This document shows, piece by piece, positions 16,211-25,640 of a DNA stretch of 64,000 bases (positions are counted from its first letter, which is position 1; the number at the start of each line of letters is the position of its first letter). The notes below the pieces were generated by a model, which was not told where the DNA came from, did no database searches, and saw only the letters and a list, made by a program, of their open reading frames with translations. Location: contig NZ_FOCX01000022.1 in assembly GCF_900110215.1 (NCBI RefSeq), positions 1-64,000 on the forward strand. Direction: 5' to 3'. This DNA is from Halorientalis persicus. Lineage in GTDB: Archaea > Halobacteriota > Halobacteria > Halobacteriales > Haloarculaceae. The translations under genes and the position numbers were made by a program.

Positions 16211-17566
16211 ATGTCCCAAACCCCACCTGGTCCCAAAGGGCAACCGGTCTTCGGAAGCAGTCGCCAGTACGCCCGCGATCCCTTCACGTTCGTGACGACG
16301 CTGGAGCGGGCCTACGGCGGCGTCTCACAGTTCGACATGGGGCCGCTGGAGACGTACATGGTGACAGACCCCGAGGCGATCCAGCGTATCCTCGTCTCCG
16401 ACGCGGCGAACTTCCAGAAACCCGCGTTTCAGGACGACGCTCTCGGCGACCTGCTCGGTGACGGCCTCCTCCTCAGCGAGGGCGAGACCTGGCAGAAACA
16501 GCGTGACCTGGCGAATCCGGCGTTCGATATGTCCCGGCTGTCGGGGATGGCCGACCGCATCGTCGGCCACGCCGAGTCGATGGTCGACGGCTGGGCGGCC
16601 GGCGACGTGATCGACGCCGAGGAGGCGATGACCGGCGTCACGCTGAACGTCATCCTCGACCTGATGATGGGCGTCGAACTCGACGCGGAGCGGGTCGAAC
16701 ACGTCCGCGAGCAACTGGAGCCGCTGGGCAAACGGTTCGAGCCCGATCCGATCCGATTCGCCCTCCCGGACTGGGTGCCCATGCCCGACGACGCCGAGTT
16801 CGAGTCGGCGGTCGCGGAACTGGAGACCGTGATCGACGGGATCGTCGCCCAGCGGCGCGACGATATCGGCGACGAGGGCGACGACGACGCCCCGATGGAC
16901 TTCCTGTCGATCCTGTTGCGAGCGCGGGGCCGCGGCGAGCAGACCGACGAGCAGTTGCGCGACGAGATGATGACGATGCTTTTGGCGGGCCACGACACGA
17001 CCGCGCTGACGCTGACCTACACCTGGTACCTGCTCTCGGAACACCCCGAGGTCGAGCGCCGCGTCCACGCCGAACTCGACGAGGTACTCGACGGCGGCCA
17101 GCCGACGATGGCCGACGCCCGCGCCCTCGAATACACCACCTGGGCTATCGAGGAGGCGATGCGGCTCTACCCGCCGGTGTACACCATCTTCCGCTCGCCG
17201 AAACGGTCCGTCGAGATCGACGGCTACACCGTGCCCGAGGGCGCGAGCATCATGCTTCCCCAGTGGGCCGTCCACCGCTCCGAGGAGTACTGGGAGGACC
17301 CCGAAACTTTCGACCCCGAACGGTTCAGTCCCGAGCGCCGCAAGGACCGACCGCGATTCGCCTACTTCCCGTTCGGCGGCGGGCCGCGCCACTGCATCGG
17401 CAAACACCTGGCGATGCTGGAGGCCCGGCTGATCGTCGCCACCGTCGCGGACCAGTACCGGCTCGACTTTCAGGGCGAGTCCCCGCTGGAACTGCTCCCG
17501 ACGCTGACCGCCCACCCACGCCAGGAGATGTCGATGGAAGTGGTGCCACGCGAGGACCGGGCGTAG
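16211..17566 (+). CDS. Cytochrome P450
   Basis: A 451-aa P450 from MSQTPPGP. Features seen are the proline-rich start, I-helix LLAGHDTTALTLTY, the ExxR motif EEAMR, and the haem loop FPFGGGPRHCIGKHLAM with ligand Cys395. There is no membrane anchor. It would need a ferredoxin partner for monooxygenation, and none lies nearby. The carotenoid oxygenase gene follows on the same strand at 42 bp, so an isoprenoid or carotenoid substrate is a fair guess. Confidence 0.93.
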   Translation: MSQTPPGPKGQPVFGSSRQYARDPFTFVTTLERAYGGVSQFDMGPLETYMVTDPEAIQRILVSDAANFQKPAFQDDALGDLLGDGLLLSEGETWQKQRDLANPAFDMSRLSGMADRIVGHAESMVDGWAAGDVIDAEEAMTGVTLNVILDLMMGVELDAERVEHVREQLEPLGKRFEPDPIRFALPDWVPMPDDAEFESAVAELETVIDGIVAQRRDDIGDEGDDDAPMDFLSILLRARGRGEQTDEQLRDEMMTMLLAGHDTTALTLTYTWYLLSEHPEVERRVHAELDEVLDGGQPTMADARALEYTTWAIEEAMRLYPPVYTIFRSPKRSVEIDGYTVPEGASIMLPQWAVHRSEEYWEDPETFDPERFSPERRKDRPRFAYFPFGGGPRHCIGKHLAMLEARLIVATVADQYRLDFQGESPLELLPTLTAHPRQEMSMEVVPREDRA

Positions 17567-17608
17567 GACCGCCCGCACCTTGATTACTGTCGGCCACCTG
17601 TCGCACCT

Positions 17609-19018
17609 ATGTCACGACGTACGGCGGCGGAGCTGGGGTTTCGCACGCTGCGCGACGAACGAACGGGGGAGTCTCTGCCGGTCGCCGGAACCGTGCCGAC
17701 GTGGCTCTCGGGGACGCTGCTCCGGAACGGGCCGGGGCGATTCGACGCCGGCGGCGGCGTCAACCACTGGTTCGACGGGCTCGCCATGCTCCGCCGGTAC
17801 AGCTTCACGGACGGCGAGGTCGAGTACACGAACCGCTTTCTCCGGACAGAGGCCTACGACCGCGCCGAGGCGGGCGAACCCACTCGCCAGTTTGCCACCG
17901 GCGCGAGCGGGCTGGCCGAACTCCGGCGGTGGATCAGGGCGCTCGGGCCGCCGGAACCGACCGACAACGCCAACGTCCACCTCGCCCGCATCGGCGACCG
18001 CTTCGTCGCCCAGACCGAAGTCCCCCGCTGGATCGAGTTCGATCCCCACACGCTGGAGACCGTCGGCGAGTTCACCTTCGAGGACGGCGTCTCGACCCAG
18101 ATGGCGACGGCGCACTTCGTCGTCGACGACCACTGCGAGGAGTCAATCGGCTACGGACTCTCCTTCGGCCGACGGACGGAGTACGTCGTCTATCGGGTGC
18201 CCCACGGGAGCGACGAGCGCGAGGTGATCGGGCGGGTCACGGCCGAGGGGCCGGGCTACGTCCACAGCCTCTCCGTCACGCCCAACTACGTCGTCCTGCT
18301 CGAACCGCCCCTGCACATCGACGTGCTCCGCGGCCTGGCCCCATGGACCGAGGGGTTCGCCGGGATGCTCTCCTACGACGCCGACGCGGAGACGCGGATC
18401 GTCGTGCTGGACCGGGCGACGGGTGAGATCGTCGCCGATCCCACCGTCGATCCCTGCTTCGTCTTCCACCACGTGAACGCCTTCGAGCGCGACGGCACGG
18501 TCGTCCTCGACCTCGTGGCCTTCGAGGACGCCGACATCGTGGACGCGCTGTCGCTGGCGGAACTCCGATCCGGCGGGTTCGCGGGCGCGCCGGACGGCCA
18601 CCTCTACCGATACCGGGTCGATCCACGGACGGGCGAGGTCGCCACCGAGCGCCGCCACCCTGGTGGGATCGAACTCCCGACGGTGCCACCCGCCGTCCGG
18701 ACGAAGCCGTACCGGTACGCCTACGGCCAGGCGACCGACCGCGCGGGGGCCAACGGGCTGGTGAAAGTCGACGTGGAGGCGGGTACCGCTACGGAGTGGT
18801 GGGAAGCCGGAACATACGTCGAAGAACCTCGCATGGTCCAGCGTCCCGACGGCGACCGCGAGGACGAGGGGGTCGTCCTCGCGACGGCACTGGACACCGA
18901 CGCCGAACGGACGTACCTGCTCGTGTTCGACGCCGAAACGCTGACGCTACGGGCGCGGGCCCGCCTGCCCCACGCGGTTCCCTTCGGCTTCCACGGTCGA
19001 TACTTCCCGGCGCTGTGA
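17609..19018 (+). CDS. Carotenoid cleavage oxygenase (RPE65 family)
   Basis: A 469-aa seven-bladed propeller enzyme. The four iron-binding histidines are visible: H169 (TAHF), H219 (YVHSL), H288 (FHHVN) and H462 (FGFHGRYF). The N-terminal GTLLRNGPGRF is the family signature. It would cleave a carotenoid double bond with O2, giving apocarotenals or retinal. Haloarchaea usually make retinal with Brp/Blh, so this enzyme may serve another purpose. It is likely co-transcribed with the P450 upstream. Confidence 0.9.
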   Translation: MSRRTAAELGFRTLRDERTGESLPVAGTVPTWLSGTLLRNGPGRFDAGGGVNHWFDGLAMLRRYSFTDGEVEYTNRFLRTEAYDRAEAGEPTRQFATGASGLAELRRWIRALGPPEPTDNANVHLARIGDRFVAQTEVPRWIEFDPHTLETVGEFTFEDGVSTQMATAHFVVDDHCEESIGYGLSFGRRTEYVVYRVPHGSDEREVIGRVTAEGPGYVHSLSVTPNYVVLLEPPLHIDVLRGLAPWTEGFAGMLSYDADAETRIVVLDRATGEIVADPTVDPCFVFHHVNAFERDGTVVLDLVAFEDADIVDALSLAELRSGGFAGAPDGHLYRYRVDPRTGEVATERRHPGGIELPTVPPAVRTKPYRYAYGQATDRAGANGLVKVDVEAGTATEWWEAGTYVEEPRMVQRPDGDREDEGVVLATALDTDAERTYLLVFDAETLTLRARARLPHAVPFGFHGRYFPAL

Positions 19019-19019
19019 G

Positions 19020-19850
19020 TCAGGGTGGCTCGCGCTGGTCCGTGTCGGTTTCGAGGGTGCCGGTGGCGTCCGTCCAGCCGTCCTTTGGGCCCTCCAGCGT
19101 CACCGTCACGTCGTCGCGGTACTCGTCGTAACTCCAGCCGAACACCCACCACGCGTTCGTGCCGTACAGCGTCGTCGACGCGTAGACCTCGGTGTCACTG
19201 GTCGTGTCGTAGCTCGCGTACACCGCGGCGTCGAACGCGTAGCACTCGCGCCACTCGGGGCCGGGGGAACCACAGTCGCTCGGTCGGCGGTCGATCCGGG
19301 GCCGGAGCAGGGGCTCGCCAGCCCACGGCGTCCCGGTGTCCACGCTGCGGTCGACGGGCACGGTCACCGCGACGCTGACGCTCCGCGTGTCGTTGACCAC
19401 CATCGAGGGATCGTCGGGATCGTACTCGGACTCTGGGATCTCGACCCGCTCGCCGCGCCCGTTCCGCTCGACGAACTGGTAGTACTCCGGCGTCACGGTC
19501 CACTCGGCGGCCGAGACGGCGAGCATCGGCCCGCGCTCGGTCTCGACGGCCTCGTAGGCCAGCGGTCCGGACTGGTTGGTCCCGCGTTCGACGGCGGCCG
19601 CGCCGAGGTCGGCGGTGTCGGTCGCCTCCGGAACTGGCAGATAGATCGTCGCGTTCGTGAGGGTTCCATTGGTCGCGAGCGTCACCTCGTAGGTGTACTC
19701 GCTCTCGTAGCTGGTGCGGTAGAGGTGCCCGCTGTAGAGCCACACTGCGCCGATCACGACCGCCAGCAGGACGACGACCGCGAGAACGACTCCCAGTGCC
19801 ACCCGCCGCCGGTCGTCGGCCAGCCACGACTCCCCCGTCTCGTCGGTCAT
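19020..19850 (-). CDS. Membrane-anchored exported protein, unknown function
   Basis: About 276 residues. A single hydrophobic helix near residues 20-41 (VVLAVVVLLAVVIGAVWLY) follows a short charged cytoplasmic tail. The rest is an extracellular beta-rich domain with several N-glycosylation sequons (NGT, NAT, NQS, NDT) and a Cys pair (CGSPGPEWREC). The start is placed at MTDETGE. Convergent and nearly abutting with the carotenoid oxygenase. Not recognised. Confidence 0.75.
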   Translation of the reverse strand: MTDETGESWLADDRRRVALGVVLAVVVLLAVVIGAVWLYSGHLYRTSYESEYTYEVTLATNGTLTNATIYLPVPEATDTADLGAAAVERGTNQSGPLAYEAVETERGPMLAVSAAEWTVTPEYYQFVERNGRGERVEIPESEYDPDDPSMVVNDTRSVSVAVTVPVDRSVDTGTPWAGEPLLRPRIDRRPSDCGSPGPEWRECYAFDAAVYASYDTTSDTEVYASTTLYGTNAWWVFGWSYDEYRDDVTVTLEGPKDGWTDATGTLETDTDQREPP

Positions 19851-19890
19851 CGCCCGACAGAACACGGGCGGTCGATATGAAGGTTCGTCC

Positions 19891-20001
19891 TCACCCGACG
19901 ATCTCCTCGATCCCGGCGTGGCCGAAACAGACGCGGCTGCCGGTCATCGCGACGCGTTCACAGCCGTCCTCGGCGCAGGTCTGCAGGGTGGGAAGACACA
20001 T
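19891..20001 (-). CDS. 36-aa zinc-finger microprotein
   Basis: A short ORF beginning MCLPTLQTCAEDGCERVAMT and ending with CFGHAGIEEIVG. C9, C14, C25 and H28 are spaced like a single zinc-finger site. The gap between two longer genes has no other coding. Haloarchaea are rich in zinc-finger proteins of this size, and they are frequently missed by gene callers. Function unknown. Confidence 0.6.
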   Translation of the reverse strand: MCLPTLQTCAEDGCERVAMTGSRVCFGHAGIEEIVG

Positions 20002-20057
20002 CGTCTCGGGGTTGGGCTACGCCGGTTTAGCCCTATCGTTCGGCTCGGCGGTCGAAA

Positions 20058-20999
20058 CTACAGACCCTGCCGCGGGTCGCTCGCTCGGGCGCGCTCCCGG
20101 AGGCGCTCGATGCGTTCGTCGATGGCCGGGTGCGTCGAGAGCACCTGGCCGAGCGTACCGTCCTCGTCGCCGCGGGTGTACAGCGGCGAGAGCAGGCTCC
20201 AGTTCGGGTCGCGCACGCGGTCGATCTTCGCCAGCGCGCGGGCCAGTGCCATCGGGTCGCCGGTCACGGAGACCGCGCGGTCGTCGGCGGCCAGTTCCCG
20301 CCGACGCGAGTGCGCACGGATCGCGAGTGTGAACACGAACAGGAGGACGACGACGCCGTTGCCGATCAGCAGGCGAAACTGTCCGATGGTCCCCTCGGCC
20401 CACCGGGTCGGCCGACCGCGGATCCAGGCCACACCCCGGGCCAGTCCGGTCAGAAAGAGCAGGGCGGGCGACAGCAGGACCGTGACGATGCCGACCAGCG
20501 TGCGCAGGCCGCTGTAGGCCAGCGTCTGGATCAGGCTGTCCCGGCTCTCCAGGTGGGCGAACTCGTGGGCGAGGATACCCTCCAGTTCGGCGGTCGAGAG
20601 CAGGCGAAACAGCGCACGGTCGAGGACCACCGTGCCGTCAGCGGGACTGCCCAGCGCCAGCGCGTTGGGTACCGCCATGTCGGCGACGAGGAGGCGCGGC
20701 GTTTCGATCCGCATCTCCGCGGCCAGGCGGTCGGCGCGGCGGTACAGTTCCGGCGCGCGCTCCCGCGGCAGGTCGGCGGCGTCGACGCTCGCGAGCAACT
20801 GACTGGTGCCGTACTGGTAGCTGAGATAGCCCAGGACGAGCGTCGTGGCCGCGACGATAGCCACCGTCGTCCCCAGCGGCGGTCGACTCGCCCAGACCCA
20901 CACGAGCACCGAGTAGACGGCCCAGGCGGCCAGTCCGTATCCGGCCAGCAAGGAGAGACCGACACCGGCCATGAGCGCTCGCAGTCCCAGTCGACCCAT
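20058..20999 (-). CDS. htpX: M48 family metalloprotease (HtpX-like)
   Basis: 313 residues from MGRLGLRALM, the start chosen because upstream codons overlap a neighbour's promoter. Two N-terminal membrane helices (10-35, 45-65), the zinc motif HEFAH with the second ligand in RRRELAADDRA, and a further membrane pair in between match HtpX. The family degrades misfolded membrane proteins. No heat-shock operator is evident. Confidence 0.9.
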   Translation of the reverse strand: MGRLGLRALMAGVGLSLLAGYGLAAWAVYSVLVWVWASRPPLGTTVAIVAATTLVLGYLSYQYGTSQLLASVDAADLPRERAPELYRRADRLAAEMRIETPRLLVADMAVPNALALGSPADGTVVLDRALFRLLSTAELEGILAHEFAHLESRDSLIQTLAYSGLRTLVGIVTVLLSPALLFLTGLARGVAWIRGRPTRWAEGTIGQFRLLIGNGVVVLLFVFTLAIRAHSRRRELAADDRAVSVTGDPMALARALAKIDRVRDPNWSLLSPLYTRGDEDGTLGQVLSTHPAIDERIERLRERARASDPRQGL

Positions 21000-21095
21000 T
21001 GGCGGGACGTAGCCGTCTCCCGAGCAAAGGCGTGTCGCCTCGAACCTGTCACCGCAGCCCAAAGATTGAAATCGAACGACCGGATAGTGACGCAC

Positions 21096-21341
21096 GTGCC
21101 GACCGTCGAAGTCTCGCTTCCACAGGACGTCCACGCGCAGTTCGAACGGCTCGTCGACGAGGAGTTCGTCACGGAGGAAGAAGCCGTCGAGGAGTTGCTC
21201 TCGGCGGGGCTGGACGCGTACACGCGCGACGTGTCCGGCGACGACCGGGGTCCGACCGACGTAGCGGACGAGTACGCAGACGATATGTGGGACACCGCCG
21301 AGGATCCGGCCGCCAGCGGTCCCGACGACGACTACCTCTGA
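21096..21341 (+). CDS. Small ribbon-helix-helix-like protein
   Basis: 81 aa starting at GTG. The N-terminal 45 residues (PTVEVSLPQDVHAQFERLVDEEFVTEEEAVEELLSAGL) look like a beta strand plus two helices, as in CopG-type or antitoxin-like proteins. The tail is strongly acidic. Divergent from htpX. No toxin partner is seen beside it. Confidence 0.65.
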   Translation: MPTVEVSLPQDVHAQFERLVDEEFVTEEEAVEELLSAGLDAYTRDVSGDDRGPTDVADEYADDMWDTAEDPAASGPDDDYL

Positions 21342-21368
21342 CCCGACGGGCTCCGACTTCGCCTCGCG

Positions 21369-21374
21369 TTTTTT
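21369..21374 (+). terminator. T-run terminator between convergent genes
   Basis: Six T residues close the small RHH-like gene and overlap the stop of the convergent 117-aa gene. Confidence 0.4.
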
Positions 21375-21726
21375 ACTCCGAGTTCGCGACCGTCGCCTCG
21401 TCCAGATACTCCCAGCCGTCCAGCCGTGCGGCCGTCAGGAGGTCCTCGATCAACTGGTCGCCGGTCTCGGTCGCGCTCGTCTCGTCGTCGGCCTCGACGG
21501 TCACCGTCACCGTTCCCTGGACCGTGATCCGGTAGGGGTCGAAGGGGCCAGCCGGGAACTCGAACACGTCGGTGGCCTCGGCGGTGACCGACTCGAACGT
21601 CTCGCCGCTGGCCTCGCGGACTGACTCGCGAATCGACTCGGCGGCGTCGCTTTTGGCCGTACCGGTGGTCCCGGCGCTCTCGGTCGCGACCGTCTCGAAC
21701 GCCCGCCGCACGTGATAGGTAGTCAT
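21373..21726 (-). CDS. 117-aa acidic protein of unknown function
   Basis: A soluble, acidic, Thr/Glu-rich protein (MTTYHVRRAFETVATESAG...). It has predicted alternating helix and strand, no cysteines and no membrane segment. It could be the last gene of the same-strand group that begins at 27029, after a 64-bp gap. Function unknown. Confidence 0.65.
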   Translation of the reverse strand: MTTYHVRRAFETVATESAGTTGTAKSDAAESIRESVREASGETFESVTAEATDVFEFPAGPFDPYRITVQGTVTVTVEADDETSATETGDQLIEDLLTAARLDGWEYLDEATVANSE

Positions 21727-21790
21727 AGTGGGTGCTTGTCGCCCGGACGTATTTAGGTGGGCGGTCTGGACTGCCGTCGGCCCGCCGGTC

Positions 21791-21955
21791 TCAGCGCGGC
21801 CTGGTCGAACTGTCGCGCGCCCGGTGGACCGCTCCGTCCAGCGTGACGACGGTGTCCGACCGGATCCAGGCGTGTGCGTTGTCCGGATTACAGACGATGT
21901 AGTCGCCGTTCCCGACCTCGAACCCGGTACAGCGTCGCTCGGTGTCCTCGCTCAT
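21791..21955 (-). CDS. 54-aa small haloarchaeal protein
   Basis: A short ORF reading MSEDTERRCTGFEVGNGDYI and then VCNPDNAHAWIRSDTVVTL. The YxVCNPDNxxAWIRSD core resembles a small uncharacterised haloarchaeal family as recalled. Two cysteines are present. It lies 69 nt downstream of the PH-like gene on the same strand, with a perfect hairpin between them. Confidence 0.6.
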   Translation of the reverse strand: MSEDTERRCTGFEVGNGDYIVCNPDNAHAWIRSDTVVTLDGAVHRARDSSTRPR

Positions 21956-21999
21956 GGGCACTCGGGAGTTGCAGACGGGGGGTGAAGAACGAGACGGGG

Positions 22000-22018
22000 G
22001 TTCTCAGGGGATGAGAAC
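22000..22018 (-). terminator. Perfect hairpin just after the PH-like gene
   Basis: GTTCTCA and TGAGAAC pair over a 5-nt loop 6 nt beyond the stop of the 439-aa gene. No T-run follows, so this may be an mRNA 3'-end stabiliser or processing site. Confidence 0.3.
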
Positions 22019-22024
22019 GGGCTT

Positions 22025-23344
22025 TCAGGCGAGTGTGTCGACCCTCTCGGTGTCGATCTCTTCGGGGAGGTCGGCGAGGGCTCGCTCGAACCGCTCGGGA
22101 TCACACGACCGGAATTCGGCGGCGACCTGGCGGGCGGATTCGTAGTGCTCGCGGGCGCGGTCGTAGGCCTCGGGGGCCGCCGCGGCGTCACCGGTCTCGC
22201 GTGCGGCGTCGCCGCGGTCACGGGCTTCGTCCGCGACGGTCCGGTGAGCTTCGACCAGTTTCTGGGCGGTCCACTCGACCTGGAAGCGCAGGGAGTCGGG
22301 GTCGCCGTCGAACACGTCCTCGCGACGGAGACAGAGCGTGAGCGCCTCGTGACAGGCGTCCAGTGCCGTCTCCCAGCGGTCGACAGCGGTCTCGGGGTCG
22401 TCGGCATCGAGTGCGGCCTCACAGGCCTCGGTGGCCGCTCTGAGTGGGGCCCCGGTCACCTCGTCGATGGCCTTCTCGACGCCGGCCACTTCCGCGTCCA
22501 TGTCGTCGGCGGCGTGGTACTCGACGCCCTCCGAGCGGTCCATGGCGCGTTCGTACTCCGCCAGCGAGCGACGGTAGGTCTCGTAGGCTTCGACGTACTC
22601 GCCCTCACTCCGGGCGGATTCGGCGTCGCCGGCGAGCTGGCGCGCCCGGGTCCAGTGGGTCCGGATCCGCGCCAGTGACAGCCGCGTCTCCAGCTGGGCG
22701 ATCCGCCGGTGCATCGCGTGGTCGCCGTCGCGGAAGTCCCTGGCTACCTGCTCGGCCTCTTCGAGCAACTCCTCGGTCCGGTTGATCGCGGTCCGGGCCC
22801 GCGCCGGATCGCCGTCTTCGAGTTTGTCTTCGACCGTCGAGAGATGCTCTCTGGCCTTCTCCAGTCGGCGGTCCACGGTGACCCAGTAGGAGATGGCCTG
22901 CTCGACGTACTCTTCGACGTGCCCGTAGTCCTCGCGGCCGCCGAGCCAGAACGTGTACCGATCGCTGGTCCGCGCGGTCAGCGTCAGGCGACTTTTGAGC
23001 ATCCCACTCTTGGTCTCGACCGATCGAATCTCCGTGTAGGGCAGTGAGACGCTCCGGTTCTGCCCGTTGCCGTCATCGTTGCCGCCGACGAGCAACAGGA
23101 CGCGCTCGTCGGTCACCGCCGCTACGGCGTTGTAGTCCGACCCGGGCTTGACGACGCGTTCGCCGTCGCTGTCCTCGTGTTCGATCCCTCGTTTCTCGTT
23201 TGTCAGGACGTACGCCGGCTCCTCGGTGCCCTCGAAGAAGTCTTCGAGCGTCACCCCCGCGAGGTAGCCGTTCCCACCGCCGTCGCTGGACACCGCGTGC
23301 TCTACGTTCGTGCTGCCCCCCATTGTGATCCCGTAACTATCCAC
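22025..23344 (-). CDS. PH-like domain plus long helical repeat protein (paralogue B)
   Basis: A 439-aa protein. Residues 25-150 look like a bacterial PH-type sensor fold (EEPAYVLTNEKRG, AVAAVTDERVLLLVGG, SLPYTEIRSVETKSGML). The rest is about 280 residues of charged amphipathic helices with a TPR-like look (YVEAYETYRRSLAEYERAM). There is no signal or membrane segment. The 462-aa protein at 25641 has the same order and matching phrases (RVLFVVGD, VPYTEIEDVKTRSGMLTKG), so the two are paralogues. They bracket a DNA methyltransferase on the same strand, 23 nt away here. Function unknown. Confidence 0.75.
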   Translation of the reverse strand: MDSYGITMGGSTNVEHAVSSDGGGNGYLAGVTLEDFFEGTEEPAYVLTNEKRGIEHEDSDGERVVKPGSDYNAVAAVTDERVLLLVGGNDDGNGQNRSVSLPYTEIRSVETKSGMLKSRLTLTARTSDRYTFWLGGREDYGHVEEYVEQAISYWVTVDRRLEKAREHLSTVEDKLEDGDPARARTAINRTEELLEEAEQVARDFRDGDHAMHRRIAQLETRLSLARIRTHWTRARQLAGDAESARSEGEYVEAYETYRRSLAEYERAMDRSEGVEYHAADDMDAEVAGVEKAIDEVTGAPLRAATEACEAALDADDPETAVDRWETALDACHEALTLCLRREDVFDGDPDSLRFQVEWTAQKLVEAHRTVADEARDRGDAARETGDAAAAPEAYDRAREHYESARQVAAEFRSCDPERFERALADLPEEIDTERVDTLA

Positions 23345-23367
23345 TATTGATACTCCTCCCTAATCAA

Positions 23368-25545
23368 TCACTCGCCCGGTACCTCCGCTGAGACGACATC
23401 CCTGCCGCCAGCCAGCCACTCCTCTACGAGCCGGTCGATCTCGGTCTCGATGGCCGACAGCGCCGGGTCCTCGTCCGCCGCCTCACCGGCCGCGGCGACC
23501 CGATCGTGTGCGTCGACGGACAGGTCCGCCAGTCGGTCGCTGTGTGGACACTCGGCCGGCGCGGGGAGGTCGAGTTCGGAGACGACCGATTTCGAGAGGC
23601 TGGCCTTCCCGTTCGAGGACAGGTCCCGGAGGGTCCGCTGGTAGGGCGCGGCGTTGAGCAGGGCACAGAGGAAGTGCGCGGTCCGGCGGTCGTCGGTCGC
23701 GAGGAACATATAGTGGTCCCCGGGAATCACCTGCTTCTCGCCCAGGTCCGGGTCCGATCGGGTCGAGACGACGGTGAAGTGGGGCTTGAACCCGAGCCGA
23801 CACCACGCCACCTTGTAGTCGGCCCACGTGTACTCGCCGAGCCCGAATACCGAGTAGAAGGGGCCACGGTCGAGCCACGACGAGGACCGGTCGGTCAACG
23901 GCTCGCGGTTGGCCGCCAGGTAGTCGTAGGTCTCCGGGTACTGCTCGCGGAGCCACGCCTCGTTGTCCTCGCCAGCCTGCGCCTGGGGAACCAACCGCAG
24001 GTCGTGGCCCGTCAACCCCCACTTCCGGACGTGTCGCGACTTGAGATACGGATACACCAGCCCGTGTTCGATCCGGTCCAGGTCGTCCCGTTCGAGTCCG
24101 AACACGGCGTTGGCGTCGTCTTTCAGCCCGTGTCTGATCTCGTGGGCACAGCTACCCAGCGCTGCCCGTTCGGCGTCGGCCCGGAGCCACGCACTCGTCG
24201 TGTCGTCGGGGTCGAGCGGGACGAGTTCGGTCCCCGTCGACGTGGCACTTTCCCGAAACGCGGGACCCGAACCGAAGTCGGGCTGGCCGTCACCCGGCGT
24301 CCAGACCGTCGCCGGCACTGGGAACGACGGCTCGGTGTCGGCCTCGAACGCGTAGACGGCGGCGTTGGCACCCACTTCCGGAAACGGTTCGAGCGCCGAG
24401 AGGTCCTGTACGTCCGCGAGTGCGAGCGATCGGTCGCCGACGCGCAGTCGCCGCAGGACCGCCCCGGCCGGTCCCCGCATCAGATCGCGTTTGAGGACGA
24501 ACGCCGCCGTCCCGCCCGGCCGGAGGTAGCGGTGGACGCAGGTCCAGGCGAACGGCACCGACACGTCGTCGTTGCTGTGGCCCAGCCGAGCGGCGACACC
24601 CCCGTGGGGCTGGAGGTCGAGGGGCTCGACGTACCGCTCCCGCCAGCGGTCCTTGAGCCGCTCGGAGAGCCGTTCCCAGGGGATCCACGGCGGATTTCCT
24701 ACGAGGGTATCGAACGTCGTGTCGAGCGGCTCTCCGCGAAACTCGACCTCGTCGTCGCGAGTCAGTCCGAGTGCATCTGTCAGGAAGACTGGCACCGCAA
24801 ACTGCTCGCGCTCGCTCGCGTCGAGTTCGTCGAACACCGCAGTACAGTACGCGAGGGTGGCCGATTTGACGGCGACCGGGTTCACGTCGATCCCGACGAC
24901 CGAGGTGACGGCGGCGTCGAGAAACGCCTCTGGGGCCCCGCTCCAGGCCGTGCGCTTCCGATCCAGTGCGGCGGTCAGGAAGACGCCCGAGCCACAGCCC
25001 GGATCGAGGACGGTCGCGTCGGCCACCGACGCCGGGAGCGCGTCGAGGGCGAGGTCCGCCACGCCACGGGGCGTGTAGTATTCACCGAGGGCGAGGCGCA
25101 CGTCCCGGGAGATCACCTCCGTGTAGAGGTCCCGGAGCCGATCCGGCGTCAACCGGCGCAGATCGGCGCCGTCGACCGCCGAGACGATCCGCGCTCGCCC
25201 CCGGTCCGGGGACAGCACGCGATCGTGGTGGTCGCCGAGCGCGACACCGGTCGCGCCCGAGTTCGTTCCCGGCTCCCGGTTCGTGATCGTCACTCCCGAA
25301 TTTCCCTCGACGGCATCGAGGAGCGAATCCAGCAGGAAGTCGACGTAACAGGTTTCGACGAACGCCCGGTCGACGGGGTCGTCGGCGCCGAGGTCGGCGA
25401 ACACGTCGCCGTGGGTAGCTCTGACGTACGACGCCCAGCGGTCCCGAGTAGCCGCGAGCGGGCCGCCCTCGTCGAGTCGCTCCCGGGCGGCGTTGCAGTA
25501 GGCTCTGCGCTCGGCGTCGGCGTCGAACTCCGGGAACGGGGCCAT
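23368..25545 (-). CDS. Eco57I-type adenine DNA methyltransferase, apparently without nuclease
   Basis: A 725-aa protein. Residues 150-330 hold the N6-adenine methyltransferase core: LGEYYTPRGVADLAL, SAM motif LDPGCGSGVFLTAA, motif II GIDVNPVAV and catalytic motif LVGNPPWIPW (NPPW near 290). Residues 480-680 resemble a target-recognition domain (GLVYPYLKSRHVRKW, KQVIPGDHYMFLATDDRRTAHFLCALLNA). No PD-ExK nuclease pattern is seen in the 150 N-terminal residues, so it may be an orphan methylase or one part of a multi-gene defence system. It sits between two paralogous PH-like proteins. Confidence 0.85.
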   Translation of the reverse strand: MAPFPEFDADAERRAYCNAARERLDEGGPLAATRDRWASYVRATHGDVFADLGADDPVDRAFVETCYVDFLLDSLLDAVEGNSGVTITNREPGTNSGATGVALGDHHDRVLSPDRGRARIVSAVDGADLRRLTPDRLRDLYTEVISRDVRLALGEYYTPRGVADLALDALPASVADATVLDPGCGSGVFLTAALDRKRTAWSGAPEAFLDAAVTSVVGIDVNPVAVKSATLAYCTAVFDELDASEREQFAVPVFLTDALGLTRDDEVEFRGEPLDTTFDTLVGNPPWIPWERLSERLKDRWRERYVEPLDLQPHGGVAARLGHSNDDVSVPFAWTCVHRYLRPGGTAAFVLKRDLMRGPAGAVLRRLRVGDRSLALADVQDLSALEPFPEVGANAAVYAFEADTEPSFPVPATVWTPGDGQPDFGSGPAFRESATSTGTELVPLDPDDTTSAWLRADAERAALGSCAHEIRHGLKDDANAVFGLERDDLDRIEHGLVYPYLKSRHVRKWGLTGHDLRLVPQAQAGEDNEAWLREQYPETYDYLAANREPLTDRSSSWLDRGPFYSVFGLGEYTWADYKVAWCRLGFKPHFTVVSTRSDPDLGEKQVIPGDHYMFLATDDRRTAHFLCALLNAAPYQRTLRDLSSNGKASLSKSVVSELDLPAPAECPHSDRLADLSVDAHDRVAAAGEAADEDPALSAIETEIDRLVEEWLAGGRDVVSAEVPGE

Positions 25546-25640
25546 TCGCTCGCCGGTTCGAGCGGGCCTGTCAAATAACTCCCGTCCGCGGTCGGGACCC
25601 GCGGGTCACGGTTCGGGAGTGCCGGAAAACCAGAGCGGCG

